Notes under the pieces: generated by a model
Database searches by the model: none
Seen by the model: the letters and a program-made list of their open reading frames with translations, nothing else
What the model was told of the DNA's origin: nothing
From: Streptomyces sp. NBC_01264
GTDB taxonomy: Bacteria > Actinomycetota > Actinomycetes > Streptomycetales > Streptomycetaceae
Length of the DNA: 64,000 bases
Reading direction: 5' to 3'
NCBI RefSeq assembly: GCF_026340675.1
Contig: NZ_JAPEOX010000001.1
Coordinates: forward strand, 2,976,001 to 3,040,000
Shown: positions 36,429 to 43,397 of the stretch, piece by piece
Numbering within the stretch: the stretch's first letter is position 1
Layout: each line of letters begins with the position of its first letter
Position numbers and translations under genes: made by a program

Positions 36429-36935
36429 ATGGAACACGCGCACGAGCAGCAGCACGAGCAGCACGGCCACGGCCACCCCGCCGCTGCCGGTGCCGGCAAG
36501 GTCACCTGGGCCGCCGCCGCGCAGGCCACGCTCCACTGCCTCACCGGGTGCGCCATCGGCGAGGTGCTCGGCATGGTCATCGGCACCGCGCTCGGCTGGG
36601 GGAACGCCCCGACGATGGTCCTCGCGATCGCCCTCGCGTTCTTCTTCGGCTACGCGCTCACCCTGCGCGGGATCCGCGCCGCCGGCCTGGACTTCCGTAC
36701 GGCCATTCGGGTGGCGTTGGCGGCGGACACCCTGTCGATCGCCGTCATGGAACTGATCGACAACGGGGTGATCCTGCTCTGGCCCGGAGCCATGGACGCG
36801 ATGCTGTCGGACGCGCTCTTCTGGGCGGCGCTCGGGATCGCGCTCGCGGTGGCCTTCGTCGTCACGACTCCGGTCAACAAGTGGATGATCGGCCGCGGCA
36901 AGGGTCACGCGGTGGTCCACCGGTACCACCACTGA
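36429..36935 (+). CDS. DUF4396 membrane protein with His-rich N-terminus
   Basis: 168 residues. The start at ATG 36429 has AGGGGG 6 nt upstream. The first 18 residues (MEHAHEQQHEQHGHGH...) hold six His. Four membrane helices follow, the first with the motif LHCLTGCAIGEVLG (two Cys spaced by three) that is typical of the DUF4396 family; the C-terminus ends HAVVHRYHH. The metal-ligand-rich ends and the CsoR-like operator upstream point to copper binding, transport or tolerance. That is inference: no member is characterised as far as I know. Confidence 0.85.
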   Translation: MEHAHEQQHEQHGHGHPAAAGAGKVTWAAAAQATLHCLTGCAIGEVLGMVIGTALGWGNAPTMVLAIALAFFFGYALTLRGIRAAGLDFRTAIRVALAADTLSIAVMELIDNGVILLWPGAMDAMLSDALFWAALGIALAVAFVVTTPVNKWMIGRGKGHAVVHRYHH

Positions 36936-36958
36936 GCCACCGAACCGATGAGCTACTG

Positions 36959-37591
36959 CTACAGCTCGGGGCCGTCGCCCGGCTCCTCCTGGTAGGAGTA
37001 GCGCTGCTCACGCCAGGGGTCGCCGATGTTGTGGTAGCCGCGCTCCTCCCAGAAGCCGCGGCGGTCGGCGGTCATGTACTCGATGCCGCGGACCCACTTG
37101 GGGCCCTTCCAGGCATAGAGGTGCGGTACGACCAGGCGGAGCGGGAAACCGTGCTCGGCGGTGAGCAGTTCACCGCCCTGGTGGGTGGCGAAGACGGTCC
37201 GCTCGGAGGCGAAGTCCGCGAGGCGCAAGTTGGAGCTGAAGCCGTACTCGGCCCACACCATCACGTGCGTGACCTGCGGGGACGGCGGAGCGAGGGCGAG
37301 GACCGTGCGGGCGAGCACGCCGCCCCATTCGGCGCCGGTCATGCTGAACTTCGTCACGCAGTGCAGGTCGGCCTCGACGGTTTCGAACGGCAGGGCCGCG
37401 AACTCCTCGTGGTTCCAGCAGTGCTTCTCACCGTCGGCCGTCGCGCCGAAGACGCGGAACTCCCAGCGCTCGGGCTTGAACTTGGGTACGGGCCCGTAGT
37501 GGGTGACCGGCCAGCCTCGCTGCAGCCTCTGCCCCGGGGGAAGCTCCAGTTGCTCTGATCCCGGAGATTCCCGGCTTTCCGGCTGACCCAT
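36959..37591 (-). CDS. Sulfite-oxidase-like molybdopterin oxidoreductase
   Basis: 210 residues of the molybdopterin-binding domain of the sulfite oxidase/YedY superfamily. The molybdenum-ligating Cys is C78 in VEADLHCVTKFS, and HVMVWAEYGFSSNLRLADF, EHGFPLRLVVPHLYAWKGPKWVRGIEYM complete the domain. There is no signal peptide, so it is cytoplasmic, unlike MsrP/YedY; no heme or dimerisation domain is present. Substrate unknown. The start is ATG 37591. It is convergent with the DUF4396 gene and divergent from bfr; the divergent gap has a perfect 12-bp palindrome (TGGTCATGACCA, 37619-37630). Confidence 0.86.
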   Translation of the reverse strand: MGQPESRESPGSEQLELPPGQRLQRGWPVTHYGPVPKFKPERWEFRVFGATADGEKHCWNHEEFAALPFETVEADLHCVTKFSMTGAEWGGVLARTVLALAPPSPQVTHVMVWAEYGFSSNLRLADFASERTVFATHQGGELLTAEHGFPLRLVVPHLYAWKGPKWVRGIEYMTADRRGFWEERGYHNIGDPWREQRYSYQEEPGDGPEL

Positions 37592-37764
37592 GTCTCCATG
37601 GTGACAGACTTGGCGGGGTGGTCATGACCAGCTTCGCCCGGATTCGGGCAAGTCGCGGTAACTCCCACTAAGGAGGCACTTACTGGACGGCCTCCTGCGG
37701 CGGTGCAAGGATGCGCGCACCTGCCCCGTCACATTGCTGACATTGCTTGGAAGGAGCCTCTGCG

Positions 37765-38241
37765 ATGCAGGGCGACCCCGAGGTCCTCGAGTTTCTCAAC
37801 GAGCAGCTGACCGGCGAACTTACGGCCATCAACCAGTACTGGCTCCACTACCGGATCCAGGACAACAAGGGCTGGACGAAGCTCGCCAAGTACACGCGTG
37901 AAGAGTCCATCGATGAGATGAAGCACGCGGACAAGATCACCGAGCGCATCCTGATGCTCGACGGTCTGCCGAACTACCAGCGCCTCTTCCACGTCCGCGT
38001 GGGCCAGACGCTGACGGAGATGTTCCAGGCCGACCGGCAGGTCGAGGTCGAGGCGATCGACCGCCTCAAGCGCGGTATCGAGGTCATGCGCGGCAAGGGT
38101 GACGTCACCTCGGCGCGGCTCTTCGAGGAGATCCTCGAGGACGAGGAGCACCACATCGACTACCTCGACACCCAGCTGGAGCTGATCGAGTCCATCGGCG
38201 AGGCGCTCTACATCGCGCAGCTCATCGAGCAGCCGAGCTAG
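37765..38241 (+). CDS. bfr: Bacterioferritin
   Basis: 158-residue four-helix-bundle iron storage protein that assembles into 24-mers. All ferroxidase ligands are present at canonical numbers: E18, E51, H54, E94, E127 and H130, plus Y25; M52 is the heme ligand. This numbering works only if translation starts at ATG 37765, which has GGAAGGAG about 8 nt upstream. It faces the bfd gene tail to tail with 43 bp between. An iron-storage and release pair is the obvious reading. Confidence 0.97.
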   Translation: MQGDPEVLEFLNEQLTGELTAINQYWLHYRIQDNKGWTKLAKYTREESIDEMKHADKITERILMLDGLPNYQRLFHVRVGQTLTEMFQADRQVEVEAIDRLKRGIEVMRGKGDVTSARLFEEILEDEEHHIDYLDTQLELIESIGEALYIAQLIEQPS

Positions 38242-38284
38242 TCCGCACGCCACAGGCCGTGCGCCCTAAGCCGTCCGGGGCGGC

Positions 38285-38542
38285 CTACGCGGCTTCGGCG
38301 AGCTCCGCACCCGCGGGCACCAGCGGGTCGGCGGCAAGCACGGCGGCGGCGTCGCCCTTCTCCAGCAGCTCGCGACGCGGGCAGGCTCCGCGGCCGAGGA
38401 GGCCCTGGATGGTCCGCACGCAGGACCCGCAGTCGGTGCCGGCCTTGGTGGCCGAGGCGATCTGCCGGGGGGTGCAGGCCCCGGCGGCCGCGTGGTCCTT
38501 GACCTGCTTGTCGGTGATCCCGAAACAAGAGCAGACGTACAC
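38285..38542 (-). CDS. bfd: Bacterioferritin-associated ferredoxin (Bfd)
   Basis: [2Fe-2S] ferredoxin that reduces and mobilises iron from bacterioferritin. About 85 residues with the BFD motif CSC near the N-terminus and CGSC 34 residues later (four Cys ligands); TPRQIASATKAGTDCGSC is typical. Start choice: GTG 38542 has GGAGGTGA 5 nt upstream, whereas GTG 38551 overlaps that site, so I choose 38542; the longer form adds three residues. A DtxR/DmdR-type iron box lies 47-65 bp upstream. A ~35-residue C-terminal tail is Ala/Leu-rich. Confidence 0.93.
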   Translation of the reverse strand: MYVCSCFGITDKQVKDHAAAGACTPRQIASATKAGTDCGSCVRTIQGLLGRGACPRRELLEKGDAAAVLAADPLVPAGAELAEAA

Positions 38543-38588
38543 GCGGTTCACCTCCCTGTCCGGAACGGGTCGACCACCTCTCCCCGCA

Positions 38589-38607
38589 TTCGGTGAGGCT
38601 TACCTAA
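38589..38607 (-). promoter_or_regulatory. Iron box (DmdR1/DtxR-type) upstream of bfd
   Basis: The minus strand reads TTAGGTAAGCCTCACCGAA, matching the consensus TTAGGTTAGGCTCACCTAA at 16 of 19 positions. With iron bound, the DmdR1 repressor would shut off bfd. Confidence 0.85.
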
Positions 38608-38619
38608 CCGTACCCAAAC

Positions 38620-38633
38620 TTAGGGTTCCCTAA
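38620..38633. promoter_or_regulatory. Second iron-box-like palindrome
   Basis: TTAGGG-TT-CCCTAA, 12 bp further upstream of the first iron box; a possible second DmdR1 site or a half-related palindrome. Confidence 0.5.
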
Positions 38634-38646
38634 AAGACCCGGGTAC

Positions 38647-38688
38647 GACGATGGGGCGCGGATCACATTCGATCCGCGCCCCATCGTC
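38647..38688 (-). terminator. Terminator of the DAHP synthase gene
   Basis: Perfect 18-bp stem (38647-38664 with 38671-38688, arm GACGATGGGGCGCGGATC) and a 6-nt loop, 26 bp past the stop of the minus-strand gene at 38715. Confidence 0.85.
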
Positions 38689-38714
38689 ACGAGGTGCTCA
38701 CACTGCGCCGACGT

Positions 38715-40070
38715 CTACTGGTCGCGGTACATCTCGGCGACCAGGAACGCCAGGTCCAGGGACTGGCTGCGGTTGAGGCGCGGGTCGCAGGCCGTCTCGT
38801 AGCGCTGGTGCAGGTCGTCGACGAAGATCTCGTCGCCGCCGCCCACGCACTCGGTGACGTCGTCACCGGTGAGCTCGACGTGGATGCCGCCCGGGTGGGT
38901 GCCGAGGCCCTTGTGGACCTCGAAGAAGCCCTTGACCTCGTCGAGCACGTCGTCGAAGCGACGCGTCTTGTGGCCGGAGGCCGCCTCGAAGGTGTTGCCG
39001 TGCATCGGGTCGGTGACCCAGCCCACGGTCGCGCCGGAGGCGGTGACCTTCTCGACCAGCTCGGGGAGCTTGTCGCGGACCTTGTCGGCGCCCATGCGGA
39101 CGACGAAGGTCAGCCGGCCCGGCTCGCGCTCGGGGTCGAGGCGGTCGATGTAGGTGAGCGCCTCGTCCACCGTGGTGGTGGGGCCGAGCTTGATGCCGAT
39201 CGGGTTGGCGATCTGCGAGCAGAACTCGATGTGCGCGTGGTCGAGCTGGCGGGTGCGCTCACCGATCCAGACCATGTGGCCCGAGGTGTCGTACAGCCGG
39301 CCGGTGCGGGAGTCCGTGCGGGTGAGGGCGCCCTCGTAGTCGAGGAGCAGCGCCTCGTGGGAGGCGTAGAACTCGACGGCCTTGAACTCCGCCGGGTCGG
39401 TGCCACAGGCCTTCATGAAGTTCAGGGCGTTGTCGATCTCCCGCGCGAGCTGCTCGTAGCGCTGCCCGGACGGGGAGTTCTTCACGAAGTCCTGGTTCCA
39501 GGCGTGCACCTGGCGCAGGTCGGCGTAGCCACCGGTGGTGAAGGCGCGCACCAGGTTCAGCGTGGAGGCCGACGCGTGGTACATGCGCTTGAGGCGCTCG
39601 GGGTCCGGGACGCGGGACTCCTCCGTGAAGGCGAAGCCGTTCACGGAGTCGCCGCGGTAGGTCGGCAGGGTGATGCCGTCGCGGGTCTCGGTGTCCTTGG
39701 AGCGCGGCTTGGAGTACTGGCCCGCGATGCGGCCGACCTTGACGACCGGCACGGAGGCCGCGTACGTCAGGACGGCACTCATCTGGAGCAGCGTCTTCAG
39801 CTTGGCGCGGATGTGGTCGGCGGAGACGGCATCGAAGGCCTCGGCGCAGTCGCCACCCTGCAGCAGGAACGCCTCGCCCTTGGCGACGGCTCCCAGACGG
39901 GCGCGCAGCTGGTCGCATTCACCCGCGAAAACGAGGGGAGGATACGACTCGAGGTCCGCGACGACAGCGCGCAGGGCCTCGGCATCGGGGTACGAAGGCT
40001 GCTGCGCCGCGGGAAGGTCTCGCCAGGTCGCCTTGGAGGCGGGGGCTTGGGTTTCAGCGTTCACGGTCAC
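38715..40070 (-). CDS. Class II DAHP synthase
   Basis: 3-Deoxy-D-arabino-heptulosonate 7-phosphate synthase, first step of the shikimate pathway (PEP + erythrose 4-phosphate). About 451 residues, plant/actinobacterial class II: PPLVFAGECDQLR, FLLQGGDCAEAF, RIAGQYSKPRS, DSVNGFAF, RAFTTGGYADL, FYASHEALLLDYE, HMVWIGERTRQLD, NPIGIKLGP and WVTDPMHGNTFE. GTG 40070 (V-T-V-N) is chosen because TAATGT ends 7 nt upstream, fitting a leaderless mRNA; GTG 40064 and 40079 are alternatives. It is divergent from the tryptophan attenuator and anthranilate synthase, which use its product pathway. Symbols aroF, aroG and aroH are all used for this class. Confidence 0.95.
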   Translation of the reverse strand: MTVNAETQAPASKATWRDLPAAQQPSYPDAEALRAVVADLESYPPLVFAGECDQLRARLGAVAKGEAFLLQGGDCAEAFDAVSADHIRAKLKTLLQMSAVLTYAASVPVVKVGRIAGQYSKPRSKDTETRDGITLPTYRGDSVNGFAFTEESRVPDPERLKRMYHASASTLNLVRAFTTGGYADLRQVHAWNQDFVKNSPSGQRYEQLAREIDNALNFMKACGTDPAEFKAVEFYASHEALLLDYEGALTRTDSRTGRLYDTSGHMVWIGERTRQLDHAHIEFCSQIANPIGIKLGPTTTVDEALTYIDRLDPEREPGRLTFVVRMGADKVRDKLPELVEKVTASGATVGWVTDPMHGNTFEAASGHKTRRFDDVLDEVKGFFEVHKGLGTHPGGIHVELTGDDVTECVGGGDEIFVDDLHQRYETACDPRLNRSQSLDLAFLVAEMYRDQ

Positions 40071-40183
40071 CCCACACACATTACGGCGTCACACCCCGTC
40101 TCCCGGTCGAGGACCACTACGTGAGACGGATGTCTCTCACTGTGTTACTCACGCGTTCACATCTCTTCGCCGGACCGGTGGGC

Positions 40184-40189
40184 TAGGCT
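40184..40189 (+). promoter_or_regulatory. -10 box of the trp leader
   Basis: TAGGCT ends 6 nt before the leader-peptide ATG at 40196, so transcription should begin at or next to that ATG. No clear -35 is seen. Confidence 0.55.
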
Positions 40190-40195
40190 GGGAGC

Positions 40196-40264
40196 ATGCT
40201 CGCGCACTCGAACCAGAACTGGTGGTGGCCCGCTCCCGGCGGCCCACTTCTCGCGCGTACCTGA
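40196..40264 (+). CDS. trpL: TrpL, tryptophan attenuation leader peptide
   Basis: 22-codon open frame encoding MLAHSNQNWWWPAPGG followed by six more residues. Three consecutive TGG codons (40220-40228) are the sensing element: with charged tRNA-Trp scarce, the ribosome would stall there. The TAGGCT box 6 nt upstream implies a leaderless mRNA whose first codon is this ATG. A strong hairpin follows 16 bp after the stop, and then the anthranilate synthase gene. A trp attenuator of this kind, with three Trp codons, is known in front of Streptomyces trpE(G). Confidence 0.93.
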   Translation: MLAHSNQNWWWPAPGGPLLART

Positions 40265-40280
40265 AGACACGAGCGACACG

Positions 40281-40304
40281 AAGGCCGCCCCGAGGGGCGG
40301 CCTT
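40281..40304 (+). terminator. trp attenuator (transcription terminator)
   Basis: Perfect 11-bp stem AAGGCCGCCCC / GGGGCGGCCTT with a 2-nt GA spacing, followed by CCGCGTTTGTG. The upstream GGCGGCC at 40238-40244, inside the leader-peptide frame, can pair with GGCCGCC (40283-40289) as a competing antiterminator. Confidence 0.88.
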
Positions 40305-40380
40305 CCGCGTTTGTGAGTCGACACAGCCGCTGGAAACCCGGGCCGTCCCACCCTCCGACACCGGATAGGACGCCCACACC

Positions 40381-42291
40381 ATGCACCACTCCACGCACCA
40401 GCCCCAGCACCCGCTCCTGAGCCGCCTGCTCGACGACTCCTGCCCGCCCTTCGCGCTGCTGCGCCGCCGCACCCCCGGCCGCGATCACGACACCGTCGAG
40501 GTGCTGATCGGCCCGGTCCACGAGGCCGGGCAGCTGGCCGACCTGCCCGTCGGCGAGCGGCCCACCCTGGCGCTCGTCCCCTTCCGCCAGATGCGCGAGC
40601 GCGGGTTCGACGTACGGGACGACGGCACGCCGCTGAGCGTGCTGGTCGCCGAGGAGACGTACGAGATCCCGCTCGCCGAGGCACTGGCCGCGCTGCCGTC
40701 CCACGCGGTACGGGTCGACGACGGCGGCTTCGACGTCCCCGACGAGGAGTACGCGGACACCGTCCGGCGGGTCATCGAGGACGAGATCGGCCGGGGCGAG
40801 GGCGCGAACTTCGTCATCCGGCGCACCTACCGGGGCCGGATCGAGGGCTTCGGCCTCGCCGACGCCCTGGCGCTGTTCCGGCGGCTGCTGGAGGGCGAGC
40901 GGGGCGCGTACTGGACGTACGTGGTCCACACCGGGGACCGCACCCTGGTCGGGGCCAGCCCCGAGGTGCACGTGCGGATGACCGGGGGCACGGTCGTGAT
41001 GAACCCGATCAGCGGTACGTACCGGTATCCGGCCGGCGGGCCGACGGCCGGGTCCCTCCTCGCCTTCCTCGAGGACCGCAAGGAGACCGAGGAGCTGTCC
41101 ATGGTGGTGGACGAGGAGCTCAAGATGATGTGCACGGTCGGGGACATGGGCGGGGTGGTCGTCGGCCCCCGCCTCAAGGAGATGGCGCACCTCGCGCACA
41201 CCGAGTACGAGCTGCGCGGCCGGTCCTCGCTGGACGTGCGCGAGGTGCTGAAGGAGACGATGTTCGCGGCGACGGTGACCGGATCGCCGGTGCAGAACGC
41301 CTGCCGGGTCATCGAGCGGTACGAGACGGGCGGCCGCGGCTACTACGCGGGCGCGCTGGCCCTGCTGGGCGTCGACGCCTCGGGCGCCCAGACCCTCGAC
41401 TCCCCCATCCTCATCCGGACGGCCGACATCGCGCCGGACGGCGCGCTGCGGGTGCCCGTCGGTGCCACCCTCGTACGGCACTCCGACCCGGCGGGCGAGG
41501 TGGCGGAGACGCACGCGAAGGCGGCCGGGGTGCTGGCGGCGCTGGGGGTGCGCCCGGCGGCGGTACGGCCCTCCTTCTCCGGTCCGCGGCTGGCCGACGA
41601 CCCCCGGGTCCAGGCGGCCCTGGCCGCACGCCGCGAGGACCTGGCGCCGTTCTGGCTGCGGATGCGGGAGCGGCCGGCGGAGGTGACGGGACACGCGCTG
41701 GTGGTGGACGGGGAGGACACCTTCACCTCGATGCTCCGCCACGTCCTGCGGGTGGCCGGGCTGGAGGTGACCGTACGCCGCTACGACGACCCGGGGCTGC
41801 GGGCGGCCGCCCTGGCCTGGGACGGGCCGATCGTGCTCGGCCCCGGCCCGGGCGACCCGGGGGACTTCGGCGACCCGAAGATCCGCATGATGCGCGAGCT
41901 GACGGCGAAACTCCTGGCCTCGCACCGGGGCGGCCTGCTCGGGGTCTGCCTCAGCCACCAGCTGCTCGCCGCCGAACTGGGGCTCCCGCTGGTCCGCAAG
42001 GTGGAGCCGGCGCAGGGGGCGCAGACGCGGATCCCGCTGTTCGGCGCCGAGGAGGTCGTCGGCTTCTACAACACATACGCGGCGCACTGCTCGGCGGAGC
42101 GTGAGCGGTCCCTGGCCCTGCGGGGCATCGAGGTCTCCCGCGACCCCGCCACGGGCGAGGTGCACGCCCTGCGCTCGGCCTCCGGCGGCTTCGCGGGGGT
42201 CCAGTTCCACCCGGAGTCGGTCCTGACCCTGCGCGGCACGGACCTGGTCCGCGACCTGATCGCCGGAGTCCGCACGGCCGCCCGGACGTAG
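40381..42291 (+). CDS. trpE: Anthranilate synthase, fused TrpE-TrpG
   Basis: 636-residue fusion. The N-terminal ~430 residues are a chorismate-utilising TrpE domain: GASPEVHVRM, VVMNPISGTYR, EELSMVVDEELKMMCTVGDMGGV, EYELRGRSSLDVREVL and FAATVTGSPVQNACR. The C-terminal glutamine amidotransferase domain has IVLGPGPGDPGDF, the nucleophile in LLGVCLSHQLLA and the partner His-Glu in GVQFHPESVL. Ser after Leu-Cys-Leu replaces the more usual Gly, as in other fused enzymes of this kind such as PhzE. A phenazine-type ADIC synthase is the alternative, but the trp attenuator upstream argues for tryptophan biosynthesis. No other trp gene is nearby. Confidence 0.92.
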   Translation: MHHSTHQPQHPLLSRLLDDSCPPFALLRRRTPGRDHDTVEVLIGPVHEAGQLADLPVGERPTLALVPFRQMRERGFDVRDDGTPLSVLVAEETYEIPLAEALAALPSHAVRVDDGGFDVPDEEYADTVRRVIEDEIGRGEGANFVIRRTYRGRIEGFGLADALALFRRLLEGERGAYWTYVVHTGDRTLVGASPEVHVRMTGGTVVMNPISGTYRYPAGGPTAGSLLAFLEDRKETEELSMVVDEELKMMCTVGDMGGVVVGPRLKEMAHLAHTEYELRGRSSLDVREVLKETMFAATVTGSPVQNACRVIERYETGGRGYYAGALALLGVDASGAQTLDSPILIRTADIAPDGALRVPVGATLVRHSDPAGEVAETHAKAAGVLAALGVRPAAVRPSFSGPRLADDPRVQAALAARREDLAPFWLRMRERPAEVTGHALVVDGEDTFTSMLRHVLRVAGLEVTVRRYDDPGLRAAALAWDGPIVLGPGPGDPGDFGDPKIRMMRELTAKLLASHRGGLLGVCLSHQLLAAELGLPLVRKVEPAQGAQTRIPLFGAEEVVGFYNTYAAHCSAERERSLALRGIEVSRDPATGEVHALRSASGGFAGVQFHPESVLTLRGTDLVRDLIAGVRTAART

Positions 42292-42313
42292 CCGCTTCCC
42301 GTCCCCGCCGGCG

Positions 42314-43315
42314 TCAGGAAGGGTCGGCGGGGCTCAGGGTGTTCTCCGAGCGGCGGCCCGCCAGGTAGTCCGCGACGTTGGCGACGGTGGTGTCGATGAT
42401 CTGGCCCACCGCGTCGAAGGTGTAGTACGCCTGGTGGGAGGTGACGACCACGTTGGGGAAGGTGATCAGCCGCGCCAGGGTGTCGTCTTCGACGACCACC
42501 AGGGACTTGTCCAGGAAGAAGAGTCCGGCCTCGGCCTCGTACACGTCGAGGCCGACCCCCGTGAAGCGACCGGACCGCAGCTCCGTGACCAGCGCGTCCG
42601 TGTCGACGAGCCCGCCGCGGCTGGAGTTCACCAGGATCGCGTCGTCCTTCATCGTCTTCAGCGCCTCGGCGCCGATGATGTGGTGCGTGGACTCCAGCAG
42701 CGGCACGTGCAGGCTGATCAGGTCCGAGGAGGCGAACAGCTCGTCCTTGTCCACGTACTTCATGCCCAGCTCCACGCACGCCGGGTTCTGCGCCACGTCC
42801 CAGCCCAGCAGGTTCATCCCGAAGCCGTGGGCGATCCGGGTGAACGCCTCCCCGATCTTGCCGGTGCCGAGCACCCCCACCGTGCGGCCGCGCATGTCGC
42901 GGCCCATCAGGCCGTTCAGCCGGAAGTCGAAGTCCCGCGTGCGGTTCGAGGCCCGGACGATCCTCCGGTTCACCGCCATCGCCAGGGTCCACGCGAACTC
43001 GGCCACCGAGTACGGGGAGTAGTAGGAGACCCGGCCGACCGTCAGGCCGAGCTGCCGCGCGACGTCCAGGTCGATGTTGTTGAAGCCGGTGGAGCGCTGG
43101 GCGATCATCTTCGTCCCGCCGGCCGCCAGGGTGCGCAGCACTCGCCCGCTCAGGTCGGCGTTGACGCTGGAGGAGACGATCTCGTACCCGGTCGCGATGG
43201 GGGCGGTGTCCTCGCTCAGGAAGACGTCCAGGCAGCGCACCTCGTGCTGCCCCGCGAATGCCTTCTCGATGAGCGGCTTCTCGTCCGCCGTCACCCCGAA
43301 TGCCAGGATTTCCAC
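42314..43315 (-). CDS. D-2-hydroxyacid dehydrogenase (D-lactate dehydrogenase type)
   Basis: 333 residues. The NAD-binding motif is VGVLGTGKIGEAFTRIAHGFG, the catalytic Arg is in LVNSSRGGLVDTDAL, the Glu in GLDVYEAEAGLFF and the His in VVTSHQAYYTFDA. FNNIDLDVARQLGLTVGRVSYYSPYSVAEFA is typical of LdhA-like D-lactate dehydrogenases, which reduce pyruvate to D-lactate. GTG 43315 is chosen for its GGGAG site 5 nt upstream; an in-frame ATG at 43375 lies inside an inverted repeat and adds 20 unconserved residues. It lies downstream of the phosphofructokinase gene on the same strand. Confidence 0.9.
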   Translation of the reverse strand: MEILAFGVTADEKPLIEKAFAGQHEVRCLDVFLSEDTAPIATGYEIVSSSVNADLSGRVLRTLAAGGTKMIAQRSTGFNNIDLDVARQLGLTVGRVSYYSPYSVAEFAWTLAMAVNRRIVRASNRTRDFDFRLNGLMGRDMRGRTVGVLGTGKIGEAFTRIAHGFGMNLLGWDVAQNPACVELGMKYVDKDELFASSDLISLHVPLLESTHHIIGAEALKTMKDDAILVNSSRGGLVDTDALVTELRSGRFTGVGLDVYEAEAGLFFLDKSLVVVEDDTLARLITFPNVVVTSHQAYYTFDAVGQIIDTTVANVADYLAGRRSENTLSPADPS

Positions 43316-43346
43316 GTTCGCTCCCGTACTGCGCGAAGAATCGGAC

Positions 43347-43376
43347 CATGGGTCGTTTGTCACCTTACGACCCATG
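43347..43376. terminator. Inverted repeat between pfkA and the dehydrogenase gene
   Basis: CATGGGTCGT and ACGACCCATG, perfect 10-bp arms 10 nt apart, 22 bp after the pfkA stop. It may terminate pfkA or serve as an operator for the following gene. Confidence 0.45.
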
Positions 43377-43397
43377 ATCCGGGCTCGCGCCCCCGGC

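Noticed and set aside
40381-42291. Phenazine (PhzE) ADIC synthase
   Set aside because: No phenazine genes are nearby and a tryptophan attenuator precedes the gene.
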